From Hyperoodon ampullatus (taxonomy: Eukaryota; Chordata; Mammalia; Artiodactyla; Ziphiidae): DNA of 64,000 nucleotides. The translations under genes and the position numbers were made by a program. The notes beneath the pieces were generated by a model. That model made no database searches, had not been told where the DNA came from, and saw only the letters and a program-made list of their open reading frames with translations. This document shows, piece after piece, positions 1 through 10,871 of the stretch (positions within the stretch are counted from its first letter, which is position 1; each line of letters opens with the position of its first letter). The stretch spans positions 61,383,582 through 61,447,581 of the forward strand of contig OX457068.1 of assembly GCA_949752795.1 (NCBI GenBank), written 5' to 3'.

Positions 1-96
1 TGCAAGAAGGATTAAATACATTCTCACCCAGAAGTTGAAATAGCTGTGTCTTGGAGAACAACCAAATATACATACCACTCTAAGAACATAGGTTAT

Positions 97-122
97 ATGT
101 GTGATCTTGCAAGATCACACAT
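97..122. repeat. 26-bp perfect palindrome
   Basis: Thirteen bases on each side of the centre (between 109 and 110) are exact reverse complements with no spacer; the right arm reads CAAGATCACACAT. It sits in unique AT-rich sequence with no identified transposon around it. It could extrude a cruciform or be a binding site for a dimeric factor; function is unknown. Confidence 0.9.
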
Positions 123-2760
123 GGAATCTTTAAAAAAAATGTATAAGGTCTTTTGGCTACATGTCTAGGGGAATTTGTTACAAATCTCGCCTATAAATAT
201 TAGAATGCCATTATTTAAAAGATAATACAAGAAAAATATAAGCAACCAAGACCAGGCTTGCTTGGAGTTATATTCAGTTATTATTAGCCATCCCTGTTGC
301 TCTTTGGAACAGAACCTGAAAGTAAGACTGGAGGTATCAGTGGTTTCAGGTTTAACCTTTAAAATTCCATGAGAGCGAGGGGATTTAGCAAAAGGACACT
401 CAGCCCAGCTAGGATGGCCACTTCGAGTGTGTAACTTACTTCTTAGGCTGGGAGGAAGCTGGCTGCCTGGCCCCTGCATCACCCACCCTAAATGCTTTGG
501 CAGTTAGAACTAATGCTTTCCAAATTGTCAGGTTGTTTACCTTTAGCTTGGATGTGGATGTGACTTCAGCCTCCCTGGGATGGTGACCCCGTGTAGCAGC
601 CTGAGTGACCACTCTCTAAATTCCTATTTGCACACCAATAATAGAGACACAGTACAAGACTATCTCATTGCCCTCCCATCTGTCCTTCTGATTAGAAATT
701 CCTCCAGAGAATGTAGACAACCTCTTAGAAGTGTTTTGTGGAGAAAAGTTCGTGGAAAAAAAAAAGAGAGGAGACTAGATAGAGTCTGTTCCATCTCTTT
801 TATCCCTGAGGTAAGAGAGACACACTGGGGTACTGGAACTGTGGGGTCAGAGGGAACACAGAATTCATTTAATAGGTGGTAAAACAAGACCTGAATAGGT
901 GAAGTGACCCCAAAACAGATCCCATAGTGAGTGGAGGCAGACCCGGGGCCAAGACATGAGTTTTCTCCCTCTGAGTCTTAACTTTTGTAAAGCAGTGATC
1001 CAGTTGTCATCCTGTGAGGAATAGCAACCTGTTGGTTCTATTTTACCTCCCTTAATTCAGTTTCCACATTTCCTTCTGTGTGCCTGGAACTCTGTTGCAG
1101 GCTCACTCATGGTTGGTGGTTCCAGAGCCTGTTGCTTGGTAGAAACCAAGCTTTCTTCCTTAACTTTTTTTCCTTTTCTCTGTCTTAACCCCTGCCACTC
1201 TCCCCTCCTGATTTGAATCTCCCAGTCCCCAGGTGTTAGGTCATCTAAAACTTTCTTTGGGTTGCCTACATATGGTTGGCTTTGTTGTTTCTGCTTTTTC
1301 ACTGGGTAAGCCACTTACTCTTTCTGGACCTCAGTTTCTAGGTGGTTTCTAACAACCCCAATCACACACATAATTGGGTGTTTATCTCCCTTGCTGGGAG
1401 GCTGCCTTCCACACAGGCTGTCCCCAACTGTTTTGTCATTTGAGGGATTGGAGTGGGATGTGGTTCATGTTCCATCCTGTAGCCAAAGTACGAAGCAAGT
1501 GACACTTCACAAAATAAAGAGGGGGAAAAATCCATTTCCTACAAAATAGAAAAGGGAAAGGAGCACAGATTGAAAAGAGGACAGGTGAGGTAAAAAACGT
1601 ATTTAATGAAAGGATGGTGTCTTAAAGGGAAATTTAGAACAGGGTCATTTGTTTTCCCCAAAGCCGTCTTTGCTCTGTTTTCTTTATCTGTGTACCTGTC
1701 TACCGCCGCATCCACCCATCCACGCATCCATCTAGCTCACATGTTGTCATCTACTTTTCTGGCCCACGGGGAGGGAATATTTGAGAAGAGCAAATAACCT
1801 AGAGGATCCCTAGCACAACCGGGCTTCAGTGTGTCCAGCTGCATGTCTACAAGGCTGGGATCCTTTCAGCCAGATGTCCAGCGTGAGTCCCCCCACACTC
1901 CCCATTTTGTGTCAGGGACTCCCTTCCCGGATGCAGTATGTCCTTTTGATGAGGGGCCAGAAGAGGGGAAGTGATACTCCTGGGGCTGGAGGACACAGAG
2001 GAAAATGGAGCCGCTTCCTCCCCTCTTTTGAAGGAAGCTCTGGAAGCTGTAGAATTTAGCAGGTAAAAAGGAAGCTATTTGAGGGGCAGTCTGAGGCCCA
2101 CGGAGGTCCCAGGGTGATGCTGGCTGCAGCTGTGCTGGGAGTGACTTATGGTGGTGTGGGAAGCAAAGGGAGAATCCCGTTCAGGAAGCTGGGTGTGAGA
2201 GGAATGCCAGCAGAATGCCTCTGCTTGTGAAGCTGAAGGTATTTCTCTCACCCGAGGGCCCCACAGCTTCCTTCATCTTCCCCCAGTCCCCCTGCTCCCC
2301 AGCCTGCCCTTTGGGCTTGGAGAGACCAAGAAAAAAAATGGAACTTGCGCCAAGAGAGAAACTGCAGCTCCTCAAAAATGGAAAGCAGGGTCATCATCAT
2401 AATATTCTGAATGTGGACTGTTCCAGAGAGCAGGGAGACGTGTCAGGAATGAGAATGGTTTGAGACAGGGCCCAAGGATGCTGCCCAGCTCCACCAGGGA
2501 GATGAAAGAATTTTCTCCTTCCTTTGCCTTTTAAATGTAATTCTGTCTGCCCTCCTCCCCCACACCCACCCAACCCTGTTTCTGGGAGCAGTGCAGACAT
2601 TTAGCCATCCTGGGAAAAGGCAGGATCCTTTTCATTAACTGCAACCTGACTGCAGTCCCCAGAGCCACGGCGGAATGCATTTCCTCCCTCTTCGCCTCCC
2701 TGTCCTGGATCGCCCCCCACACGAGCAATGAACTCTTTTTCTGTGGGACAGTATGAGGAA

Positions 2761-2790
2761 GGGGTCTGGCCGGGGGGCGGGGGGGTGGGG
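2761..2790 (+). other. G-quadruplex motif
   Basis: Four G runs of 4, 6, 7 and 4 bases are separated by loops of 7, 1 and 1 bases, fitting the standard G3+ N1-7 pattern on the + strand. No promoter or CpG island accompanies it. Confidence 0.7.
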
Positions 2791-2884
2791 ACAGTTTGGA
2801 CAGGGTCTGGATCAGTGCTTTTTAGGGCAGTAATTTGTGGAAGCACATTCTCATCTCTTCTCCGCCATGCCTCAGCCTCCCCTG

Positions 2885-2955
2885 CTGATTAATTCATTCA
2901 GATATTTGAATGCTATTTCATGCAGGAAATGCTCTAGGTGCTGAGCATTCTAGGT
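2885..2955 (+). repeat. L2 LINE relic
   Basis: The text around ATTCATTCAGATATTTGAAT followed by 'gctctaggtgctgagcattc' resembles the L2 3' region (consensus attcaacaaatatttattgag ... ggcactgttctaggcgctg). Short and diverged, so the boundaries are approximate. Confidence 0.45.
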
Positions 2956-3254
2956 GTCATTTCCTCGTGTCAACTTGAAGCATGTCATAAGCTGTCTCTC
3001 ACACTTCCCAGTAACTTAGTCATTCTTGTCCTCACCTCTAGTTTGACAATATTCCCCACTTTTCTTGTAAGTCGTTTGACCAATCGGTACTTAATGACTA
3101 ATTGTCCAGACTCTTCTTAACACTTTGAGAAATGCAGAAGTTATATAAGATTTATATAAACCATGGTCTTGTTGGGCATGGGCTTGTTAGGCAAAAAAAG
3201 GAAAATGCAAAAGATATACAAAAGAGAAGTTTAAATAATTAAGACCTAAATTGC

Positions 3255-3379
3255 GGGAATTCCCTGGCGGTCCAGTGGTTAGGACTTCGTGCTTCCACTG
3301 CAGGGGGCATGGGTTCGATCCCTGGTTGGGGAACTAAGATCCCGCAAGCCACAAGGCATGCTCCCCCCCCCAAAAAAAG
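3255..3379 (+). mobile_element. CHR-type tRNA-derived SINE (short form)
   Basis: It begins GGGAATTCCCTGGCGGTCCA and carries a canonical RNA polymerase III B box, GGTTCGATCC, at 3312-3321. It ends in a C/A-rich tail. The target duplication CTAAATTGC lies at 3246-3254 and 3382-3390, and matches over 11 of 12 bases if extended. It is an RNA-copied insertion; no coding capacity. Confidence 0.9.
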
Positions 3380-4124
3380 AACTAAATTGCATGCATCTTT
3401 CTTCTGCTTAAGAGAAGGGAAAGAGGATATAAGAGGTAAGTTTTCCAGGGAGGGTGGGATAGGTCCTAACTTTGTTGCGCAGGGGACATAAGGAATAATA
3501 ACCAAAAATCCTGTATCTTTATTTCCATTCAAAGTGGATATGGTCATTTCTCAATCCCAAACCACTAACGTGAGGGAATAGTGCATATGCTAAGATGCCA
3601 TGAACACCCTGTGGTTTATTTTCTGTTGCAGCATCTCAGAACTGGGAAGAACTAGATATTTGGGTCTTACTTCTGCTGTCTTCCTGGTAAACCTCGTGAA
3701 AACGCAGTAGCTAAGAGTCCCTGCCAGCTGGACTTCCAGGGCCTGGAGAGTTGGAGACCTGAGTCCTATATGCTAACACATGTCTGTGGCCCTGTTCTTG
3801 CAGAGGCCACTCCCATGCCCATACATCACCCTAGCCTGTCTGTCCCTCCTCCCCAGCTCCATCCCAACCTGTGCTTGAATCAGAGGCCCTAAGCCATATT
3901 GACAAGTCCTGAAAAGTAGATTGTTGTTACCAATTAAATAAAATAGTGTCTGAAAGGAACGGTTAGTTAAGGGTCATTCATAGGGACACACATTTTATGT
4001 TCCTGCCTGTGGCTCATTTGACTAACAGTCTGGCACTCATCTTTTTTCCTGTGTCACGTCTCCTCAACAAGTTATCTCCAGTGTGCCTCCACCAGAGGCA
4101 TCACGTTAAAGAAGAAAGAGGACG

Positions 4125-4300
4125 AGCTTTGGGATAATATACTGTTGGATTTAAATCCCAAATATGTGTTCTACCTGTGTGACCTAAAAAAGGTTTTTTA
4201 ACCTCCATAAGTCTCAATTTTCCCATCCATAAAGTGGAGATACATTCTATTTCATGAGGGAGTTATGAAGATTAAAAAATAAAAATTCTATAAAGCAGCA
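4125..4300 (+). repeat. MIR SINE relic
   Basis: The order of a MIR is visible: a 'tgtgacct' core, then 'cctccataagtctcaattttccc', then the purine-rich 'aaagtggaga' and 'gttatgaagatta' segments. Diverged and without target duplications. Confidence 0.6.
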
Positions 4301-4454
4301 ACCACTCTGCTGGGCACCCAGGCGATCCTCGATGTATCATGATTCCCTCCCTCCTTCCTCAATGCATGCCACAGCTGGCAGAGAACAGACGCAAAGGGAG
4401 CTGTGCTGGGGTTGGTAAACCCCTTTTCCATGTCTTCTCCCCACTGCCGACCTG

Positions 4455-4700
4455 AAGCGGCTCCCCACCTTGCCTCCTGTCCATTTTCAAGGCTCAGTTC
4501 AAACTCCGTCTTATTTCAGCAACCCTACCCTGACCTGTCTTTTATGTTGTGCACAGTTTGACACTAACAAACACCCTACTACACTCTGCTCACACTGACA
4601 CATGCGTGTCTTACCCTTGGACCAAATTGTATGTTCCTGAAGGCAGAGATGCTGTATAATTATGTTCAGCCCCCAGTGTCTCGTCAGGTACCCTCATGGC
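4455..4700 (+). repeat. L2 LINE 3' region relic
   Basis: 'ttcaaggctcagttcaaactcc ... accctgacctgtctt ... attgtatgttcctgaaggcagagatgctgt' follows the typical order of the L2 3' end. Diverged. Confidence 0.55.
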
Positions 4701-4854
4701 TTGTTGCTTGGCTGTGTCTGCAGTCAGGGGCTGAGCTGGCTGTCTCTCAGGATGGTGTCACCTTTCCAGACAAATGCCACTTGGGGAATCCTGCCTGCAG
4801 GCCTGGGTGTGGGGAGAGAGGTACATTCTCTACCTCCTTCCTGCTCCATCCCAG

Positions 4855-4914
4855 AGTTTACACACCTTGTGTATCATTTTTGGCAAAGTCATTGAGAGAA
4901 GCTAGGGAGCCCAG
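4855..4914 (+). other. Candidate 60-nt internal exon
   Basis: A long pyrimidine tract (about 4829-4853) ends in CCCAG just before 4855. The segment closes with CCAG at 4911-4914 followed by GTGAGC, a good donor. Length is 20 codons. Phase 0 contains a TAG, but the second frame is open through the segment (VYTPCVSFLAKSLREAREP). The peptide is not recognised. Such AG-GT pairs also arise by chance in 64 kb. Confidence 0.15.
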
Positions 4915-5882
4915 GTGAGCGTTTCTGAGGGCTGGAGGCACTACAGCCCAGCGTGACTTCCTCTCTTTCTTGAACCAAACAAAATATTGTTACAGCAAAT
5001 ATGAAATCTTTCCCAGTTTTCACAAACGCTCTCCAGGCCTAACAAAGCTAGCAGTCACACACCTTGAATCAAAATAAGCATCTGCCTTTTTTCTCTTTAT
5101 CCCACTTTCCCAGCATTTTTGAGCAACAATAAAGAACATGATTATTTTATTAATTTATGATTCCATTGAGTGCTTTCTGGAGAGCATGCAAAAATATTAA
5201 AACCTTAACTTGACCCTTTAATATTGATTAAACACAGAGATACAGAAAATACATAACCTGACTCTCTTCATCTAACATTGTGCATAATAGTTGGAGGCAT
5301 AAGCTGTGAATACCTCAATAACATATAAAATCAAAGGCAATGTATGATAAAGGGAAACTGAGTCATGTGCAGCTGCAGAGAGGAAAGGGTCATTTTCACT
5401 GGTCTGAGTTTAAAAAAAGAAGAGGAAGAAGAAGCAGCAACAGCCCTCCCAGAGGAGATGGGCCTTTAACTGTCTCTTTTACTTGTCGTATCACAGAATA
5501 ATTTGATAGTAGGAAAGAAGTCAGGGACCTTCTCCCTAAGGAAGTGTATGGACTCACATGTAATTTGTACTTACAATCTCAGGGAGTCTGTGGACTTGAT
5601 GGAGTCCATCCATAGTTCATGATCCCTAACTTAAGACTCTGAAGAATTAGTGGCACCTAGAAAGAAGGTAGGAGAGGGCAGCAGAGATAGAGTAGACACA
5701 AGGTGAGAAGGCCATTCAGTCCAGGCTCCTATCCCGGAAGCACCGCATCTGCCTTTTGTGATTCTGCTGCTTTAGCTCCAGATCTGGGCTCTGGTGAGTC
5801 CATTGCCGATCAGTTGTTCTGGGGACACTGTATGCAAACTGTGAGAAGTATCACTAAGGAAGACTCCTTTGTTCTTTTCCAG

Positions 5883-5936
5883 CTCCTCACAGCCAGTGAC
5901 CTTGCAGCCAGCGACCTCAAAGGATTTCAGCCACAG
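5883..5936 (+). other. Candidate 54-nt internal exon
   Basis: Splice signals are close to consensus: a CACTAAG branch-point-like site at about 5853-5859, the tract TTTGTTCTTTTCCAG ending at 5882, and a perfect donor CAG|GTAAGT at 5934-5942. The 54 bases are 18 codons, open in phase 0, encoding LLTASDLAASDLKGFQPQ. I do not recognise this peptide. It could be a cassette exon of a flanking gene, an exon of a non-coding transcript, or chance. No promoter or partner exon is proven. Confidence 0.25.
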
Positions 5937-6697
5937 GTAAGTTCCACTGATCCTTTTATGATTTGTGAGCAAACAAAGTTGGCACCAGGGCACAAACCCT
6001 CCACCTTGGATTTCCAGCTTCTCTGACTTAAGGAACCAACCTTGACAATGACTGGGTAGTTTGTCCTCTCCCTCTGGCTCCTCCCATCTCATCATGAGCA
6101 AAACAACCTCTTTCTGCGTCTTTAATATTTTATAGTACACAAGAATGTAGACCAAGCTGCTTGGAAAGCGTGGTGGTGGGTGATTCAGCTCAGGAAAGCG
6201 TTAAACCAAGGAGGTAGAGGGTGAGGTTCTCTCCTGCATTTCTCCTCATTGGGACAGGATACCCACATTTGTGGAATCTTTGTGAGCAAATGCCTTGTAG
6301 CCATGGTCTGGCAGCCAGGTTAATCTCAGACTTCTGCAGAGGCAGATGGTGGAGTTTTGCTGATCTTGGTTAGGAAACGAGCCATTATTATCTCTGGCCA
6401 GAATGCTTTTTTGGAGGTCACTATGAACAAACCACAAGAGGCATAAGAAAGGGCTCTCTGGGGACCTCCCTGGCAGTGGTGAAGATGGAAAGTCACCTTC
6501 CCTGTCTTTGGAAGGGAGTTACTGTCTCCACACAAATGCATAACCACCAACACACACACAACAAATGCACGACAGACACACAACGTCCTTGTGTTCCCCA
6601 TGGATCCTAGTGTAGATAGAGTGTGTATGCAAAGATAGGTAAATCCAAGAGCAAGAGCTGAGATGCTCCATCCCTTCCTCTGTCCCCCTTTCAATAG

Positions 6698-6778
6698 GAA
6701 ACTTCCTCACTCCCCAACTCAGTGCTGCCCAAGGCCCCGCCTGCTGCACCTTTGCAGGAACTCCCAAGGGCAGAGCAG
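6698..6778 (+). other. Candidate 81-nt internal exon
   Basis: The tract CCCTTCCTCTGTCCCCCTTT followed by CAATAG ends at 6697, and a moderate donor GCAG|GTAATT follows 6778. The 81 bases are 27 codons and open in phase 0, beginning ETSSLPNSVLPKAPPAAPLQ. It lies 761 bases after the 5883-5936 candidate, in a compatible phase. The peptide is low-complexity and not recognised, so chance remains likely. Confidence 0.18.
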
Positions 6779-7041
6779 GTAATTTCTAATAACAATACTT
6801 CCATATACTTGGGGATATTTTCTTCTTTAAATATGTTTTACATCCAAGAACTCACTGTACCCTCACTACAATTCTCCCATGTGTGGTGCTGAGACCCCAA
6901 GTCCTGGGGAGAATAGGCCCCAGACCACTCAGAGAGCTAAGAACCAGAATGGGAGTGAAGCAAGAGGCTTGAGGGAGAGAATGAACAAAATAAAGGGCCC
7001 CGTTGGTGAGAGTCAAAGATAAATCCACATACAGTTTGGGG

Positions 7042-7250
7042 TTTTCTTTTTTTTTTTGGCGGTACGCGGGCCTCTCACTGTTGTGGCCTCTCCCATTGCG
7101 GAGCACAGGCTCTGGACACATAGGCTCAGCGGCCAGGGCTCACGGGCCCAGCCGCTCTGTGGCATGTGGGATCTTCCCAGACTGGGGCACGAACCCATGT
7201 CCGCTGCATCAGCAGGCGGACTCTCAACCACTGCGCCACCAGGGAAGCCC
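7042..7250 (-). mobile_element. CHR-type SINE (about 200-bp form)
   Basis: On the minus strand it begins GGGCTTCCCTGGTGGCGCAG (7250 downward) and ends with GTACCGCC and an A-rich tail seen here as poly-T at 7042-7057. No clean target duplication is visible, only similar TGGGG/TGGGATG flanks. Its GC-rich body gives spurious open frames on both strands. Confidence 0.9.
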
Positions 7251-7615
7251 TGGGATGTTTTGATCACAGCTTGTTGATCCTTCTGTCAGGATGCAATGAG
7301 GTTTTAAAAATAGATAGTAAGGAACCTTTTGACAATACTGAAAAATGACAGTTTATTCAAGTACTTATTCATATAATTCACACAAACTTTCAGGTGAGCT
7401 CAGGGAATATAAAACAAAAGAAAATCAGCATTTACCCATATCCCACCCACCTTCACACATATTCTCACAACGCAGTGGGATAAATATTTATCTCAGCTAA
7501 ATATTTATTTTTATCTGGAAATTTATAAAAACAAAGGGAAAAAAGGCTCTGTGTGATGTTGTTTTGTGGCTTGAAAAGGTTACATAGTGGAGACTGATTT
7601 TATGGAAGGGGTGTG

Positions 7616-7658
<43 letters not shown>

Positions 7659-9100
7659 TTTTGACATTGTTTCTGACTTGATCATCTCCTCTCCATGTTT
7701 GTTGAGCCACATTTCTAAAGATATTAGATTTAAAATGAACTATTAAGTTAGGTATATTGGGGGTCTGTCCACAACATTTGAGGCCATGATCCTAGAAAGG
7801 CAGCTTCCCTGCCCTCCCCACAGATAACCCCGCAGGTGGTTGGTACAGATGGCTCACTCCCCTGCTTCCGTCTGACCTTTCCACATTATTCCATTTGTGT
7901 GTCATCCCCCCAAGGCTGGAATATAAATGCATATTTTTCACTCCTCAGTATGTGTGTTCCCGAGGCCAGGAAGCCCTGGAACCTTGTGGCTAGAGTGTAG
8001 TACCCAGATCAAAAAGTCAGTTCTGCAGTGTTGTTGCTGAATCAAAAAGGCCCGGATGTGTCAACACCTAGTCAACACCGCCCTCTCGGGTGCTTTTCCA
8101 AAGAGACACAGAGCACTGCCCACGTGCTTGGGGCTGCCTCCTTCTGGCCCCACTGCACCACATCGTTGGCTTCTGTTGTCATTTTCCCTTCTCTCTTTGG
8201 GTTTCAGGTGAAACTGAGCCCCAGGCATCCTGATGTCCACAATCATTCATGGTCGTGTTCCCTTCCAGGCACTGTCAGTGACTTTCAGGAGGGAACTTGC
8301 TGAGAGCCCCTCCCTGGGCTCACTGTCAGTGGGCCTGTCAGCTTTCACACAGTCCACATTCACCACTTGCGTAGAAAAGTTTTTGTCTTTTTTTTTTTTT
8401 TCCCTCGAAGCGCGTCCTGCTGCAGCCTCTTAAGAAAAATATCATGATTTCCTCCCTAATCTTTGCTGCACCTCCACTTAGAAAGTGTGGAGAGGGGTGA
8501 TTGTATGAGGCTGGCCTCTCCTTGTCTCTCTTTTCCTTTCTGCATCCAGATAGAGAAGAGGAGGGTAAGGAAGTGACTATTCAGCCTTTCTCCCTGTGAT
8601 TATTGGTTTGTAAAGACACCATGTTCATTCCTGGAAATAAACACATTACTTTGAAGGTAGAGCCCAATGCTGAGGTTCTACTGCCCGTACATTAGCGGTG
8701 GGAGTTCTCCTAGGCCAGCGAGCTTGGCCTCTGAGCCACACGGGGAGAACTGTCTGACTGGAGGCTACTAGTCTCAGCAGGTTTAAAAAGCACAAATGAA
8801 AATGCTCCTGAAATTCACACCTAAGTCACCCACACTCTTCTCTTCCATTTGGTTCCCCCCCGCAAACACATCATTCATTTTCCAACGCGTTGTTCTTCCT
8901 GCCTTTAAAGGAATGAACACACTTGAGTCCCCTCTTTTCTCGCCTTAGGATGATTAGAAATGAGGACCCTCATCTCCCTTTCCCAGACCATCTCTCTCCA
9001 TCCCCAAAAGGAATGAAAAGAGGCATCTCATTCCCTTAGTAGAAGCCCCACAATCGTATGATTTCTTCTTCATTTTATTTTTACTCTTATTTTTTTCCCC
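7251..9100. other. Non-coding sequence with GT repeat
   Basis: Unique sequence apart from the GT microsatellite and a poly-T run near 8390. A good acceptor (TCTCTTTGGGTTTCAG, ending 8208) has no convincing donor downstream. No gene seen. Confidence 0.6.
7611..7657. repeat. (GT)n microsatellite
   Basis: About 23 GT units with one CA interruption at 7616-7617. Alternating purine-pyrimidine sequence can adopt Z-DNA and is likely length-variable. Confidence 0.95.
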
Positions 9101-9109
9101 TCAATTTAA

Positions 9110-9365
9110 GAGCTGTAAGTGTTCACTAGAGATTTTGGAATGTGTGAAGGTGGTCAAAATGTACAAACTTCTAGTTATAAAATAAATAAGTCCTGGGGGT
9201 GTAATGTACAGCATGGTGACTAGTTAATAGTAGTGTACTGTATATTTGAAAGTTATTAAAAGAGTAGGTCTTGAAAGTTCTCATCACAAGAAAAAAATTT
9301 GTAATTCTGTGTGGTGATGGATGTTAACTATAAAAATTAACTAAAAAGAAGAAATTTGGAAAATA
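9110..9365 (+). mobile_element. Old L1 3' region fragment
   Basis: Contains the L1M-type 3' sequence 'gtacaaacttctagttataaaataaataagtcctgggggt ... ttctcatcacaag'. The reverse complement of the same sequence occurs at about 24,600-24,770, which confirms dispersal inside this window. Confidence 0.75.
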
Positions 9366-9620
9366 TAAAAAAATAAGAAAAAAAATCTCTTTGCACCCCA
9401 GAAATATTTATAATGACATTTTGGGGTATAGTCTTACAATAGTTATTGTACATAGACATACACATCTATGGGATTTTTTAAAAAATTGATAATCATATTT
9501 TATATGCTTTTTTTAACCTTCTTTTTTGTTTGTTTGCATGCTTTTCATGTCACTGGAAAATCTTCTAGCAACTGGCTATTTTTGTCCACTTGCTAGTACC
9601 ATCATTTATTTACCACGCCC
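9366..9620. repeat. Probable old LINE relic
   Basis: 'tttggggtatagtcttacaatag ... gatttttt..attgataatcatattttatatgctttttttaacc' resembles ancient LINE 3' sequence. Family not assigned. Confidence 0.35.
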
Positions 9621-10349
9621 CTCTTGCTAGACATTCCATTCCTTTTGCAGGCTGAGCTCTCCAGGAGGAATCCAAGGCAAGTGCTAGATCCTCTGCTCTC
9701 ATCTAAGATACAAATAGCATCCACGGCTTCTTGGCATTTAGTTCCTCTTTATCTCTCAGTTCCTACAGGCATGTGAAGGTTGCTTAAATTTTGTAGTAGA
9801 GTGTCCATGTGTGCCCATGGGTATTTAAGCATCTGCTTACAAGGGCCCATGTTGGGGATGCTGGGAAGAAATAACCGTAGTGTGGGGCCCAATCTCAGAT
9901 GCAAGTTTCACCTGTCCAGCTGCAGTGCTAGGAAAGCAACCCTGAGAAGACCCATCCCCCACAGAGGAGAGCACCCACAAAAGGACTTGGTCCTCACCTG
10001 CTTCATAAATGCCTCACTGTCTCAGAGGAGAGAGGATACTTCTTTCAGGAAAAATTGAGTTTTACTCCAAGTATGCCTCATGACGGGATTTTGGGAGGCA
10101 AGTGTAATAGCTGTTCTATAAAAGGTCGCCATTTTAAAGGAATTTCTAAAATGTCCGTTGCTATTATGGCCAAGGGGACATTTGCAGTGAAGGGTAAGAA
10201 GAGTCACTCAGAACACAGAAAAACATTTTTCAGTGCGGAGAAAACAGGGCTTTCAGTCACTGAGCTGCCATTTCATTCAAAGACGCCCATGGAGACCTTT
10301 ATGTGGGGCTCCCTGCTGCACAGACTCTTCCCTAGAATTTTGACAATTC
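9621..10349. other. Non-coding unique sequence
   Basis: The reading frame open across 10055-10513 starts here, but its last third is MIR sequence and the remainder resembles no family. No gene seen. Confidence 0.55.
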
Positions 10350-10530
10350 TGGAATGTTCTGACACTACTATTAGCTTTGTGAACCTGGGGAAGTTACCTA
10401 GTGGCTTTAATCCTCATTTTCGTTATCAAGCAAAAAACTGTGCAGCTTATCCCACAGATTGTTGTGAGGCTCAAATTGTTGTGAGACAATATTGTGAAAG
10501 CAACCTAGCATGATGCCTGCCACACACAGT
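10350..10530 (+). repeat. MIR SINE relic
   Basis: 'ctttgtgaacctggggaagttac ... taatcctcattttcgttatcaa ... gattgttgtgaggctcaa' follows MIR order. It explains the downstream end of an otherwise long open frame. Confidence 0.6.
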
Positions 10531-10871
10531 GAATTCAACTTTTTCTTTTGATAGAAAAGTACAAATTAAATTATTTAAGAATTGAGAAGAAGGAGAAATT
10601 ATATCTGTATAGAACAAGCAGGGAAGTCTTATAGGGAGAGATGTCATTCATTGTACGTGTGCCAGGATAGGTGAGAAGGAAGTGAGGCGGTGAACTTACT
10701 CCAGGGCAGGGGAAGCCTGGATGAAGACCAAACCAAGGGTGGAGATGCTTGGGTATGGTCTGGAGACTTGGCATGCTTTAATTACTCTGGTTCAGAGGGA
10801 GTATAGTGAAGATATAGCTGCAAATTAGGTTGGGACCAAATTGCAGGAGGTCTCCAAAGTCCAGAAAAATA

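Larger units (their letters stand above)
1..3245. other. Non-coding unique sequence
   Basis: No gene seen. Open frames here are all short and look like no known family. The stretch holds the palindrome at 97-122, a G-quadruplex motif at 2761-2790 and an L2 relic near 2885. A weak exon-like segment (about 695-810) lies between a pyrimidine-rich AG and GAG|GTAAGA, but its peptide is not recognisable. Confidence 0.6.
3391..7041. other. Mostly unique sequence with relic repeats and exon candidates
   Basis: No confirmed gene. It contains a MIR and an L2 relic (4.1-4.7 kb) and an AT-rich repeat-free part at about 5040-5350. Three short segments with good splice signals are listed separately. Confidence 0.5.

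Noticed and set aside
2055..2070. Splice donor at GCAG|GTAAAA
   Set aside because: Weak donor and no matching acceptor at a sensible distance upstream.
3255..3379. Functional tRNA gene
   Set aside because: A B box is present, but the acceptor stem and anticodon arm do not fold as a tRNA; it is a SINE head with target duplications.
7611..7657. CRISPR-like or other structured repeat array
   Set aside because: Plain GT microsatellite in a mammalian genome.
10055..10513. 152-codon open frame on the + strand as a gene
   Set aside because: Its last third is MIR repeat sequence, the peptide has no recognisable domain, and no splice or promoter signal supports it.
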